From positions 5,568,001 through 5,632,000 of the forward strand of contig NZ_AP020337.1 in NCBI RefSeq assembly GCF_009176725.1: a DNA stretch of 64,000 nucleotides, read 5' to 3'. This DNA comes from Pseudomonas sp. KUIN-1. Its GTDB lineage: Bacteria; Pseudomonadota; Gammaproteobacteria; Pseudomonadales; Pseudomonadaceae. The notes below the pieces were generated by a model, which saw nothing but the letters and a program-made list of their open reading frames with translations, made no database searches and had not been told where the DNA came from. Both the position numbers and the translations under genes were made by a program. This document shows positions 26,549 to 35,175 of the stretch, piece after piece; the stretch's first letter is position 1; each line of letters begins with the position of its first letter.

Positions 26549-27955
26549 ATGTCGAAGTCGGTTCAACTCATCAAAGATCATGACGTTAAGTGGATTGATC
26601 TGCGCTTCACGGACACCAAGGGCAAGCAGCAGCACGTCACCATGCCTGCGCGCGATGCACTGGAAGACGATTTCTTCGAAGTCGGCAAAATGTTCGACGG
26701 TTCCTCCATCGCTGGCTGGAAAGGCATCGAAGCGTCCGACATGATTCTTCTGCCAGATGACGAAACCGCCCTGCTCGACCCGTTCACCGAAGAGCCGACC
26801 CTGGTTCTGGTCTGCGACGTCATCGAACCTTCGACCATGCAAGGCTACGACCGCGACCCGCGCGCCATTGCCCACCGTGCCGAGGAATACCTGAAGTCGA
26901 CCGGTATCGGCGACACCGTATTCGTAGGTCCGGAGCCAGAGTTCTTCATCTTCGACGAAGTGAAATTCAAGTCCGACATCTCCGGTTCCATGTTCAAGAT
27001 CTTCTCCGAACAGGCTTCCTGGATGACCGACGGCGACGTCGATGGCGGCAACAAGGGCCACCGTCCGGGCGTCAAAGGTGGTTACTTCCCGCTGCCACCG
27101 GTCGATCACGACCACGAAATCCGCACCGCCATGTGCAACGCTCTGGAAGAAATGGGCCAGACCGTTGAAGTTCACCACCACGAAGTGGCGACTGCCGGCC
27201 AGAACGAAATCGGCGTGAAATTCAACACGCTGGTCAAGAAGGCTGACGAAGTTCAGACCCTCAAGTACTGCGTACACAACGTTGCCGACGCTTACGGCCG
27301 TACCGCTACTTTCATGCCCAAGCCACTGTACGGTGACAACGGCTCGGGTATGCACGTACACATGTCCATCTCCAAGGATGGCAAGAACACCTTCGCAGGC
27401 GAAGGCTACGCCGGTCTGTCCGATACCGCCCTGTACTTCATCGGCGGCATCATCAAGCACGGCAAGGCGCTGAACGGCTTCACCAACCCGTCGACCAACT
27501 CCTACAAGCGTCTGGTCCCGGGTTTCGAAGCACCGGTCATGCTGGCCTACTCGGCGCGTAACCGCTCCGCATCGATCCGTATTCCTTACGTCAACAGCCC
27601 ACGCGGCCGCCGTATCGAAGCACGCTTCCCGGATCCGGCAGCCAACCCGTACCTGGCCTTCGCGGCCCTGTTGATGGCTGGCCTGGACGGCATCCAGAAC
27701 AAGATCCACCCTGGCGACGCAGCTGACAAAAACCTGTATGACCTGCCGCCTGAAGAGGCCAAAGAGATCCCACAAGTTTGCGGCAGCCTGAAAGAAGCCC
27801 TGGAAGAACTGGACAAGGGCCGCGCGTTCCTGACCAAGGGCGGCGTCTTCAGCGACGACTTCATCGATGCCTACATCGAGCTGAAAAGCGAAGAAGAAAT
27901 CAAGGTTCGCACCTTCGTACACCCACTGGAATACGAGCTGTACTACAGCTGCTGA
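26549..27955 (+). CDS. glnA: Glutamine synthetase type I
   Basis: Cytoplasmic dodecameric enzyme that joins ammonia to glutamate with ATP. The product has 468 residues, the normal GSI length. It opens MSKSVQLIKDHDVKWIDLRF and has the Asp-50-type motif 'MFDGSSIAGWKGIEASDM'. Other signatures are 'EPEFFIFDEV', the ATP-binding 'KPLYGDNGSGMHVHMS' and the adenylylation loop 'NLYDLPPEEAKEIPQV' with its Tyr. GGAGGA at 26539-26544 sets the start; the upstream in-frame extension is not coding-like. It is driven by a visible sigma-54 promoter and NtrC sites, and ntrBC lie 2.2 kb downstream. Confidence 0.98.
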   Translation: MSKSVQLIKDHDVKWIDLRFTDTKGKQQHVTMPARDALEDDFFEVGKMFDGSSIAGWKGIEASDMILLPDDETALLDPFTEEPTLVLVCDVIEPSTMQGYDRDPRAIAHRAEEYLKSTGIGDTVFVGPEPEFFIFDEVKFKSDISGSMFKIFSEQASWMTDGDVDGGNKGHRPGVKGGYFPLPPVDHDHEIRTAMCNALEEMGQTVEVHHHEVATAGQNEIGVKFNTLVKKADEVQTLKYCVHNVADAYGRTATFMPKPLYGDNGSGMHVHMSISKDGKNTFAGEGYAGLSDTALYFIGGIIKHGKALNGFTNPSTNSYKRLVPGFEAPVMLAYSARNRSASIRIPYVNSPRGRRIEARFPDPAANPYLAFAALLMAGLDGIQNKIHPGDAADKNLYDLPPEEAKEIPQVCGSLKEALEELDKGRAFLTKGGVFSDDFIDAYIELKSEEEIKVRTFVHPLEYELYYSC

Positions 27956-27987
27956 TCCAGCCACGCCAGCGTTGATGGCGTAACAGG

Positions 27988-28014
27988 AGACCTCCTTCGG
28001 GAGGTCTTTTTTTG
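27988..28014 (+). terminator. Rho-independent terminator of glnA
   Basis: AGACCTCC-TTCG-GGAGGTCT followed by TTTTTT, 32 bp after the glnA stop. Confidence 0.95.
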
Positions 28015-28118
28015 CCCGGATTTTACCGCGTGAACATTTGTTCACCCCGCAACACTGGCTCTGACCGGTCGCCTGGAGTTAAATCTGCATCTCCCAACCG
28101 AACCGAGATGGAACTGCC

Positions 28119-28676
28119 ATGCGCCTTATTCTGGCCACTTCCCTGCTGACAATGACGTTCATGTCTACCTGTTTCGCCTTCACTGCCGAGCAAAAACCTT
28201 CTGCACTTGAACCGCTGTTGCAAGCGATCAGCGAGCGCCTGACCATCGCCGATCAGGTTGCCCTTAGCAAGTGGGACAGCGGCAAGGCCGTCGAGGACCC
28301 GCCGCGCGAGCTGCAAGTGATCAGCGCCGCCCAGGCCCGTGCTGCCGAGTTCAAGCTCGACCCCGATGACGTTCAACGCCTGTTCCGCGCCCAGATCGAA
28401 GCCAATAAACAGGTGCAGAACGCCCTGCTCGCCCAATGGCACGCGGCAGGCAAGGCGCCCGACACGGTCAGGCTCAGTCTGGTCGATGACATTCGTCCGA
28501 AGCTGGATCGCCTGCAAACCCAGTTGCTCCAGGCCTACGCGGACTTCCAGCCACTGCGCAAGGCAGAAACCTGCCGGATGCAACTGGATGCGGCGCTGAA
28601 GCGTTATCAGACCGACCCGATTCACGATCAGGCGCTGGTACTGGCCACAGCCGACCTTTGTCCTGCGAAACTCTGA
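28119..28676 (+). CDS. aroQ: Periplasmic (gamma-class) chorismate mutase
   Basis: Secreted AroQ-type chorismate mutase of 185 residues converting chorismate to prephenate outside the cytoplasm. The signal peptide (MRLILATSLLTMTFMSTCFA) is followed by an all-helical domain. It carries 'RLTIADQVALSKWDSGKAVEDPPRE', the Arg/Lys active-site segment of *AroQ, and 'VQRLFRAQIEANKQVQNAL', with Glu and Gln of the second helix. A Cys pair near the end (ETCRMQ, DLCPAKL) fits the exported gamma subclass. The physiological role is unclear in Pseudomonas; in some pathogens such enzymes are secreted virulence factors. Confidence 0.88.
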   Translation: MRLILATSLLTMTFMSTCFAFTAEQKPSALEPLLQAISERLTIADQVALSKWDSGKAVEDPPRELQVISAAQARAAEFKLDPDDVQRLFRAQIEANKQVQNALLAQWHAAGKAPDTVRLSLVDDIRPKLDRLQTQLLQAYADFQPLRKAETCRMQLDAALKRYQTDPIHDQALVLATADLCPAKL

Positions 28677-28753
28677 CACATCAGGCGGATAGCGCAGCAT
28701 AGGGCGATGTGTTCTATGCTGACGGCCAATCTTGCCCTGCTGTCGAGAGTCTC

Positions 28754-29290
28754 ATGCGTCAAAGTCTGATTTGCCTGCTGCTGTTGATCAGCCTGCCTGC
28801 GCTGGCGCAGATCTATAAGTACACCGATGCGAACGGCAACACCGCGTTCAGCAATCAGCCGCCCAACGGCACCAAGACCGAAGTGGTCGAGTTACCGCCG
28901 CTCAACAGCATCGAAACGCAGACACCTTCCAGGCCAGCCCTCAACCGCGAGCCGCAACCGGCCCCTGTGGCGCCACCCTCGCAGCCGCAAACGGCCTACG
29001 ACGTGCTGGAACTGAAAGACCTGCCCACCGATGAAGCGTTACGCGCCAACAATGGCACGTTCATCATCGGTGTGAAGATCGAGCCACGCCTGCAACCGAC
29101 TCACAGCCTGCAACTGCTGCTGGACGGCAACCTGTACGGGCAGCCCTCCAACCTGCCGCGCTTTCAGGTGGTCAACGCAGATCGCGGTGAACACAGTTTC
29201 GCGGTGGTCGTGAAAGACGGCGAGCGGATCATTCAGCAGAGCGAAACCATCACCCTGACCGTACAGCGCGTACACCTCGGCAAGCCATGA
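28754..29290 (+). CDS. DUF4124-domain periplasmic protein
   Basis: Exported protein of 178 residues. The signal peptide MRQSLICLLLLISLPALA precedes the DUF4124 motif 'QIYKYTDANGNTAFSNQPPN', a Pro-rich linker and a C-terminal beta-rich region ('NGTFIIGVKIEPRLQPTHSL'). Function unknown. The ATG at 28754 is preferred because it begins the signal peptide. Its stop overlaps the next DUF4124 gene (ATGA), so the two form a coupled pair, and they precede ntrB, an arrangement common in pseudomonads. Confidence 0.85.
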   Translation: MRQSLICLLLLISLPALAQIYKYTDANGNTAFSNQPPNGTKTEVVELPPLNSIETQTPSRPALNREPQPAPVAPPSQPQTAYDVLELKDLPTDEALRANNGTFIIGVKIEPRLQPTHSLQLLLDGNLYGQPSNLPRFQVVNADRGEHSFAVVVKDGERIIQQSETITLTVQRVHLGKP

Positions 29291-29919
29291 GCAGACACAC
29301 GATGCGCCGCCTGCTGACCTGCCTGTTGTTGCTCTTGACGCTGCCCGCAGTGGCCGACGTCTACACCTATATCGACGCGCAGGGTAATCGGGTGTTTACC
29401 GACCAGCCGCGCAAGAACGCCACCCGCGTCGACATCGCCCCCAGCAACAACATGACCGGCACGCCGCCGACCCGCACCTTGAAGGCCCACCCCGCCAAAC
29501 CGGCAGTACAACCGATGTTTCATTACCAGTTGCTGAGAATCCTGGTGCCTGAACCGGACGCTACTCTGGTCAATCCCAGTGGCGACCTGATCGTTACCGT
29601 CACCAGCGAACCGGTGTTACAGGCGGGGCACAGCTACCGGCTGCTGCTGGATAACGTTGCCGTCGGCCAGGCCGGCCGCAGCCCGGTGTTTCCGTTGAGC
29701 AATGTGGATCGCGGCACCCATCAACTGTCGGTAGAGATTTTCGACGAGCTTGGCCGTGTTCTGGAAAAAACCCCGAACCAGCCGTTTCACGTGCAGCGCA
29801 TTTCCCTGGCGCAAAAGCGCGCGACCCACCCCTGCAAGGATGATGACTACGGCGTGCGTCCGGAGTGTCCGCTCAAGGACAAGCCCGAGCCAAAAAGCAG
29901 CATTCTGCCCTTCTTTTGA
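29287..29919 (+). CDS. DUF4124-domain periplasmic protein (paralogue)
   Basis: Second DUF4124 protein, 210 residues: signal peptide (MRRLLTCLLLLLTLPAVA), the motif 'DVYTYIDAQGNRVFTDQPRK', a linker, and a C-terminal region parallel to that of the preceding gene ('PSGDLIVTVTSEPVLQAGHS'). It ends with two Cys separated by about a dozen residues ('HPCKDDDYGVRPECPL'). It looks like a tandem duplication of the upstream gene, strongly diverged. Translation is coupled by a 4-bp overlap. Function unknown. Confidence 0.85.
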   Translation: MSRHTMRRLLTCLLLLLTLPAVADVYTYIDAQGNRVFTDQPRKNATRVDIAPSNNMTGTPPTRTLKAHPAKPAVQPMFHYQLLRILVPEPDATLVNPSGDLIVTVTSEPVLQAGHSYRLLLDNVAVGQAGRSPVFPLSNVDRGTHQLSVEIFDELGRVLEKTPNQPFHVQRISLAQKRATHPCKDDDYGVRPECPLKDKPEPKSSILPFF

Positions 29920-29935
29920 TCTCGCCAAATCGTCG

Positions 29936-29950
29936 GCACCTTTTTGGTGC
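29936..29950 (+). promoter_or_regulatory. Perfect NtrC-type site upstream of ntrB
   Basis: GCACC-TTTTT-GGTGC is an exact match to the NtrC palindrome GCACC-N5-GGTGC. It lies about 130 bp upstream of a sigma-54-like promoter and 250 bp upstream of the ntrB ATG. Confidence 0.7.
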
Positions 29951-30079
29951 GCTCAATGCCTGCCTGCGCAACAATACAGCCCAATCTGGTTCAGGAACCT
30001 TGGCCGGGTAGCGCCGTATGCGGGCACTCTTTACAAAAACGGCCCGATTTTGCAGATAAAGCGCTTCTTTTCGGAGCCT

Positions 30080-30096
30080 TGGTTTGTTTTTTGCAA
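30080..30096 (+). promoter_or_regulatory. Candidate sigma-54 promoter of ntrBC
   Basis: TTGGTTTGTTTTTTGCA has GG (30081-30082) and GC (30093-30094) 10 nt apart. The -12 half TTGCA is ideal and the -24 half weaker. It lies about 105 bp before ntrB. Confidence 0.5.
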
Positions 30097-30109
30097 CTTC
30101 ACTGGCAAA

Positions 30110-30124
30110 GCACCGTATTGGTGG
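30110..30124 (+). promoter_or_regulatory. Second NtrC-like site in the ntrB leader
   Basis: GCACC-GTATT-GGTGG differs from the NtrC palindrome at one position. It lies just downstream of the candidate sigma-54 promoter's start site, where binding would repress rather than activate. Confidence 0.5.
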
Positions 30125-30201
30125 CCTTGCTCCTGCTGGTGCAGACCAACCAGCACCCGCATTGCGCGACTGCAATGTGCCAAAAGAGGTCAACACGATT
30201 C

Positions 30202-31287
30202 ATGACTATCAGCGATGCGCTGCACAGACTGTTACTGGATAACCTGACCACTGCCACCATTCTGCTCAACGCCGACCTGCGACTTGAGTACATGAACCCG
30301 GCGGCGGAAATGCTGCTGGCCATCAGCGGGCAGCGCAGCCATGGGCAATTCATCAGCGAGCTGTTCACCGAGTCGGCCGAAGCATTGAGTTCGCTGCGTC
30401 AGGCAGTCGAACAGGCTCATCCTTTTACCAAGCGCGAAGCGATGCTCACTGCACTGACCGGCCAGACCCTGACGGTCGACTACGCGGTGACGCCTATCCT
30501 TAGCAAGGGCGATACCCTGCTGCTGCTTGAAGTGCATCCGCGTGACCGGCTGTTGCGTATCACCAAGGAAGAGGCTCAGCTGTCCAAGCAGGAAACCACC
30601 AAGATGCTGGTGCGTGGCCTGGCTCACGAGATCAAGAATCCACTGGGCGGCATTCGCGGGGCCGCACAATTGCTGGCCCGCGAGCTGCCTGAAGAAAGCC
30701 TCAAGGACTACACCAACGTCATTATCGAAGAGGCCGACCGCCTGCGTAATCTGGTCGACCGCATGCTCGGCTCCAACAAGCTGCCATCGCTGGCGATGAC
30801 CAACGTGCACGAAGTGCTGGAGCGCGTGTGCAGCCTGGTCGAGGCCGAAAGCCAGGGTTGCATTACCTTGGTGCGCGACTACGACCCAAGCATCCCGGAC
30901 GTGTTGATCGACCGCGAGCAAATGATCCAGGCGGTGCTCAATATCGTGCGCAACGCCATGCAGGCCATCAGCGGCCAGAACGAGTTGCGCCTTGGCCGGA
31001 TCACCCTGCGTACCCGCGCCATGCGCCAGTTCACCATCGGCCACGTTCGCCATCGACTGGTGAGCAAGATCGAAATCATCGACAACGGCCCCGGTATTCC
31101 GGCCGAACTTCAGGAAACCATTTTCTATCCGATGGTCAGTGGCCGCCCGGATGGCACGGGACTAGGTCTTGCCATTACCCAGAACATCATCAGCCAGCAC
31201 CAGGGTCTGATCGAGTGTGACAGCCATCCCGGCCACACCACATTCTCGATCTTCCTGCCGCTGGAACAAGGAGCAGCTTCGACATGA
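30202..31287 (+). CDS. ntrB: Nitrogen regulation sensor kinase NtrB (GlnL)
   Basis: Cytoplasmic histidine kinase/phosphatase of 361 residues controlling NtrC according to nitrogen status through PII. There is a PAS domain at the N-terminus (MTISDALHRLLLDNLTTATI...), then the H box 'GLAHEIKNPLGGIRGAAQLL' with the phosphorylated His, the N box 'VLNIVRNAMQAI' and the lid motifs 'DNGPGIP' and 'GTGLGLAITQNIIS'. The ATG at 30202 matches the family start; the 86-codon upstream extension is in the promoter region. It overlaps ntrC by 4 bp (ATGA). Confidence 0.96.
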   Translation: MTISDALHRLLLDNLTTATILLNADLRLEYMNPAAEMLLAISGQRSHGQFISELFTESAEALSSLRQAVEQAHPFTKREAMLTALTGQTLTVDYAVTPILSKGDTLLLLEVHPRDRLLRITKEEAQLSKQETTKMLVRGLAHEIKNPLGGIRGAAQLLARELPEESLKDYTNVIIEEADRLRNLVDRMLGSNKLPSLAMTNVHEVLERVCSLVEAESQGCITLVRDYDPSIPDVLIDREQMIQAVLNIVRNAMQAISGQNELRLGRITLRTRAMRQFTIGHVRHRLVSKIEIIDNGPGIPAELQETIFYPMVSGRPDGTGLGLAITQNIISQHQGLIECDSHPGHTTFSIFLPLEQGAAST

Positions 31288-32720
31288 GCCGTAGTGAAAC
31301 TGTCTGGATCGTAGACGACGATCGTTCTATCCGCTGGGTACTGGAAAAAGCCTTGCAACAGGAAGGCATGACCACGCAAAGCTTCGACAGCGCCGACGGG
31401 GTGATGAGCCGTCTGGCCCGTCAGCAACCGGACGTGATCATTTCCGACATCCGCATGCCGGGTGCCAGTGGCCTGGACCTGTTGGCGCGGATTCGCGAGC
31501 AGCATCCGCGTCTGCCGGTGATCATCATGACCGCCCATTCGGACCTGGACAGCGCCGTGGCGTCCTATCAGGGCGGTGCGTTCGAGTACCTGCCCAAGCC
31601 ATTCGACGTCGATGAAGCCGTGTCGCTGGTCAAGCGCGCCAATCAGCACGCTCAGGAACAACAGGGCCTGGACGTCGCCCCGACGCTGACCCGCACTCCC
31701 GAGATCATTGGCGAAGCACCAGCGATGCAGGAAGTGTTTCGCGCCATCGGCCGTCTGAGCCACTCCAACATCACGGTGTTGATCAATGGTGAGTCGGGTA
31801 CTGGCAAGGAACTGGTCGCTCACGCATTGCATCGCCACAGCCCGCGTTCGGCCTCGCCGTTCATTGCGCTGAACATGGCGGCGATCCCCAAGGACCTGAT
31901 GGAGTCCGAGCTGTTCGGGCATGAGAAAGGCGCGTTCACCGGCGCGGCCAACCTGCGCCGTGGACGCTTCGAACAGGCCGACGGCGGCACGCTGTTTCTC
32001 GATGAAATCGGTGACATGCCTGCCGACACCCAGACCCGTCTGTTGCGTGTCCTGGCGGATGGCGAGTTCTACCGGGTCGGCGGTCACACGCCGGTCAAGG
32101 TCGACGTGCGCATCATTGCCGCCACCCACCAGAATCTGGAAACCCTGGTGCAGGCCGGCAAGTTCCGCGAGGACTTGTTCCACCGCCTGAACGTGATCCG
32201 AATCCACATTCCGCGCATGTCGGACCGTCGCGAAGACATCCCGACCCTGGCCAAGCACTTCCTCAGCCGCGCGGCCCAGGAACTGGCGGTCGAACCCAAG
32301 CTGCTCAAGGCCGAGACCGAGGAATACCTCAAGCATCTGCCGTGGCCTGGCAACGTTCGTCAGCTGGAAAACACCTGCCGCTGGATCACGGTCATGGCCT
32401 CGGGTCGTGAAGTGCACATCAGCGATCTGCCGCCGGAACTGCTGAGCCTGCCGCAGGACGCCGCGCCGGTCACCAACTGGGAACAGGCATTGCGCCAGTG
32501 GGCCGATCAGGCTTTGTCTCGCGGTCAGTCCAGCCTGCTGGACAGCGCCGTGCCGACCTTCGAGCGGATCATGATCGAAACCGCCCTCAAACACACCGCC
32601 GGCCGCCGCCGCGACGCCGCCGTATTGCTGGGCTGGGGTCGTAACACCCTGACCCGCAAGATCAAGGAACTGGGCATGAAGATCGATGGCGGGGATGACG
32701 ACGAGGCCGATGAGGGCTGA
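31284..32720 (+). CDS. ntrC: Nitrogen regulator NtrC (GlnG), sigma-54 activator
   Basis: Enhancer-binding protein of 478 residues that activates sigma-54 promoters under nitrogen limitation. The receiver domain has DDD near residue 11 and the phospho-acceptor Asp in 'VIISDIRMPGASGLDLL'. The AAA+ domain carries Walker A GESGTGKE, the sigma-54-contacting loop ESELFGHEKGAFTGA, Walker B GGTLFLDEIGDMP, and 'LPWPGNVRQLENTCRW'. The C-terminal Fis-type helix-turn-helix is 'TAGRRRDAAVLLGWGRNTLT'. It is translationally coupled to ntrB and probably acts on the glnA promoter at 26.4 kb and its own. Confidence 0.97.
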   Translation: MSRSETVWIVDDDRSIRWVLEKALQQEGMTTQSFDSADGVMSRLARQQPDVIISDIRMPGASGLDLLARIREQHPRLPVIIMTAHSDLDSAVASYQGGAFEYLPKPFDVDEAVSLVKRANQHAQEQQGLDVAPTLTRTPEIIGEAPAMQEVFRAIGRLSHSNITVLINGESGTGKELVAHALHRHSPRSASPFIALNMAAIPKDLMESELFGHEKGAFTGAANLRRGRFEQADGGTLFLDEIGDMPADTQTRLLRVLADGEFYRVGGHTPVKVDVRIIAATHQNLETLVQAGKFREDLFHRLNVIRIHIPRMSDRREDIPTLAKHFLSRAAQELAVEPKLLKAETEEYLKHLPWPGNVRQLENTCRWITVMASGREVHISDLPPELLSLPQDAAPVTNWEQALRQWADQALSRGQSSLLDSAVPTFERIMIETALKHTAGRRRDAAVLLGWGRNTLTRKIKELGMKIDGGDDDEADEG

Positions 32721-32794
32721 GTGGTTATATGATGGTTGTTCATGCCTACGCGGAGCGCTCAGCGTTATACAAGTCCGCTTTTGATTCTGGCCGT

Positions 32795-32908
32795 AGGGCG
32801 TAGGAGCGAACTTGTTCGCGAAAGGGCCGGTATGATCGCCGAAAATGCGTCGTCTGACACACTGTCTTCGCGAACAATGCGGACGCCGCCCCGATCGCTC
32901 CTACGCCC
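32795..32908. repeat. REP doublet after ntrC
   Basis: The 290-bp gap between ntrC and the aldo-keto reductase gene contains GGGCGTAGGAGCGAACTTG (32796 onward) and its inverted counterpart CGATCGCTCCTACGCCC (ending near 32908), with TTCGCGAAC/GTTCGCGAA inner arms. This is a typical inverted REP pair; no gene is seen. Confidence 0.8.
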
Positions 32909-33008
32909 TATGGGCAGAAGCCTGAAAGCCCTGTATTACGGGCTTTCAAGGGGTTATGTATAACGATGAGCGCGGAGCGCGGGAATGACGGTCATAGGCC
33001 GCAGCGCA

Positions 33009-34046
33009 TCACTCAGCCAGCGACGGCTTTTCCCACAGGTTGATCCCGCCTTCCACCGCAAAGCTGTCGATCTCGGTCAGCTCTTCGGGGCTGAACGCCA
33101 GGTTCTTCAGCGCGCCGACGTTTTCGATGATCTGCTCGGGACGGCTCGCACCGATCAACGCTGAAGTCACACGCGGATCGCGCAACGTCCAGGCCAGGGC
33201 CATTTGCGCCAGGCTCTGACCGCGACGCTGGGCGATTTCATTGAGCGCGCGCACGTGGGCGATGTTCTGCTCGGACAGGTGCGAAGCCTGCAGTGAACCA
33301 CCACCCGGACGATTGACCCGCGCATCCTTGGGCACGCCGTTCAGGTACTTGTCCGACAGCAACCCCTGGGCCAAAGCAGTAAAGGCAATCACGCCGGCAC
33401 CCAACTCTTCAGTAGCATCGAGCAAGTCTTTCTCGACCCAGCGGTTAAGCAGGTTGTAGGCCGGCTGGTGAATCAGCAGCGGCACTTTCCACTCTTTGAG
33501 CAACGCGGCGATTTCGCGGGTCTTGGCACCGGAATACGACGAGATACCGATGTACAACGCCTTGCCCTGCTGAACTGCGGTGGCCAGGGCGCTGGCGGTT
33601 TCTTCCAGCGGAGTGTCCGGGTCGAAACGGTGGGAATAGAAGATGTCGACGTAATCGAGGCCCATGCGTTGCAGGCTCTGGTCGAGGCTGGCGAGCACGT
33701 ATTTACGTGAACCGCCGCCCTGCCCGTACGGCCCTGGCCACATGTCCCAGCCGGCCTTGCTGGAGATGATCAGCTCATCACGGTAGTGCTTGAAGTCTTC
33801 GCGCAGCAAACGGCCGAAGTTGATCTCGGCGCTGCCGTACGGCGGGCCATAGTTGTTGGCCAGGTCGAAATGGTTGATGCCCAGATCAAACGCCGTGCGC
33901 AGCATGGCGCGCTGGGTATCGATCGGCGTGCTGTCACCGAAGTTGTGCCACAAGCCCAAAGACAGTGCCGGAAGCACCAGCCCGCTGCGGCCGGTACGGC
34001 GATAAGGCATGTCTTCGTAACGATTTTCGGCAGCGATGTAGGTCAT
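33009..34046 (-). CDS. Aldo-keto reductase, YghZ-like (glyceraldehyde-3-P reductase type)
   Basis: NADPH-dependent aldo-keto reductase of 345 residues. A TIM barrel is recognisable with the catalytic tetrad: Asp and Tyr in 'NHFDLANNYGPPYGSAE', Lys in 'IISSKAGWDMWPG', and His in 'DIFYSHRFDPDTPLEET'. The 'MWPGPYGQGGGSRKYVLASL' segment is characteristic of the YghZ/Gpr group, which reduces L-glyceraldehyde 3-phosphate and methylglyoxal. It lies at the end of a leftward cluster with SsuA-like and monooxygenase genes and might be transcribed with them (81-bp gap), but a sulfur link is not evident. Confidence 0.92.
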   Translation of the reverse strand: MTYIAAENRYEDMPYRRTGRSGLVLPALSLGLWHNFGDSTPIDTQRAMLRTAFDLGINHFDLANNYGPPYGSAEINFGRLLREDFKHYRDELIISSKAGWDMWPGPYGQGGGSRKYVLASLDQSLQRMGLDYVDIFYSHRFDPDTPLEETASALATAVQQGKALYIGISSYSGAKTREIAALLKEWKVPLLIHQPAYNLLNRWVEKDLLDATEELGAGVIAFTALAQGLLSDKYLNGVPKDARVNRPGGGSLQASHLSEQNIAHVRALNEIAQRRGQSLAQMALAWTLRDPRVTSALIGASRPEQIIENVGALKNLAFSPEELTEIDSFAVEGGINLWEKPSLAE

Positions 34047-34127
34047 TGAATCCTCTCTTGTCTGGGGGATATTCGAGGCGTCTTGATTGCGTTTGCGAAC
34101 AGGCGACGCCTGTTCGCAACGCCGGAA

Positions 34128-35063
34128 TCATGGCTTTTGCCAGACAACCTGCTGAATGTCGACCCGCTTGGGTATCAAGTGGTTGTCGTAAAACAGATCA
34201 GCGGTCGCCTGCTGCGCACGCACGATCTCCGGCGTGATCGGCAGACTGGGTGATACAGGCCGATGGTCAAGATACTGAGTGATGACCGCTTCGGACAAGC
34301 CCATGCTGCGCGCCAGTATCTGAATACTCTCGGCACGCTGCGAGCGCGACAGCCCATCGGCAACTGTCAGTTCGTCGAGCACCTGCTGCACGAGCGCCGC
34401 GTTTTCGTCGGCAAACGCCCGCCGTGCGGTATAGAACGGACCGGACAATCCAAGCCCCTCGCCGTTGGCCAGCAGGCGGCTGTGGCCTTCGCTCATGGCG
34501 ATGGAGTAGTAAGGGTCCCAGATCGCCCAGGCATCGACACTGCCGTTTTCAAAGGCAGCGCGGGCATCGGCAGGGGTCAGGTAGATTGGCTGAATATCCT
34601 TGAAGGTCAGGCCGGCTTTGTTGAGCAAACGCAGCACCACGTTGTGCGAGCTGGAGCCTTTCTGCAGCGCGACCTTGCGGCCTTTCAATTCCGCGACGCT
34701 GTGCACCGGGCTTTCGTTGCGCACCAACAGGGTTTCCACCTGCGGCTTGGGTGGCTCGGCACCGATGTAGACCAGGTCGGCACCTGCGACCTGGGCGAAG
34801 ATCGGCGGGATGTCGCCGGTGGAGGCGATGTCCAGGCTGCCAATGTTCAGCGCCTCCAGCATCTGCGGCCCGGCCGGAAACTCGATCCATTTGATTTTTT
34901 TCTCGGGAAACCGCTTTTCCAGCAGGCCGTTTTCCTTGGCCAGCACCAGCGTGATCGAGCCCTTCTGATAGCCGATGCGAAGAGTGTCGGGCTCGTCGGC
35001 AGAAGCTGTACCGAAAAGACCGCTGAAGGCCAGAATGGCGGCGATAAACGTGAATGGTTTCAT
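34128..35063 (-). CDS. Aliphatic sulfonate-type ABC substrate-binding protein (SsuA-like)
   Basis: Periplasmic binding protein of 311 residues of the SsuA/TauA family. Signal peptide MKPFTFIAAILAFSGLFGTASA; then 'TLRIGYQKGSITLVLAKENG', 'WIEFPAGPQMLEALNIGSLD', TGDIPPIFAQ and 'GSVDAWAIWDPYYSIA', all family hallmarks. AAAGGA precedes the ATG at 35063. An in-frame extension to 35096 is not used. No cognate permease or ATPase gene is adjacent, so it must use a transporter encoded elsewhere or act in substrate capture. It is associated with a monooxygenase that could release sulfite from sulfonates. Confidence 0.9.
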   Translation of the reverse strand: MKPFTFIAAILAFSGLFGTASADEPDTLRIGYQKGSITLVLAKENGLLEKRFPEKKIKWIEFPAGPQMLEALNIGSLDIASTGDIPPIFAQVAGADLVYIGAEPPKPQVETLLVRNESPVHSVAELKGRKVALQKGSSSHNVVLRLLNKAGLTFKDIQPIYLTPADARAAFENGSVDAWAIWDPYYSIAMSEGHSRLLANGEGLGLSGPFYTARRAFADENAALVQQVLDELTVADGLSRSQRAESIQILARSMGLSEAVITQYLDHRPVSPSLPITPEIVRAQQATADLFYDNHLIPKRVDIQQVVWQKP

Positions 35064-35090
35064 GGGTGATCCTTTCTCGGTCGACTCTCG

Positions 35091-35138
35091 TGCCAATGCT
35101 CCGCGTTGGCATGCATCCCGTGACGCTCCGCGTCACCT
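35091..35138. repeat. Short extragenic palindrome
   Basis: GCCAATGCTCCGCGTTGGC and GTGACGCTCCGCGTCAC form two consecutive hairpins between the SsuA-like gene and the monooxygenase gene. They belong to the same family as the blocks at 0.6, 39 and 53.7 kb. Confidence 0.7.
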
Positions 35139-35175
35139 CTCTGCAGCCAGGCTTGGTATCTGGTACGGGAAATTA

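Noticed and set aside
26498..28045. 515-codon ORF antisense to glnA
   Set aside because: Shadow produced by strong codon bias in glnA; no independent features.
29944..30201. 86-codon N-terminal extension of ntrB
   Set aside because: It translates the promoter region carrying sigma-54 and NtrC-like sites; NtrB proteins begin at the ATG at 30202.
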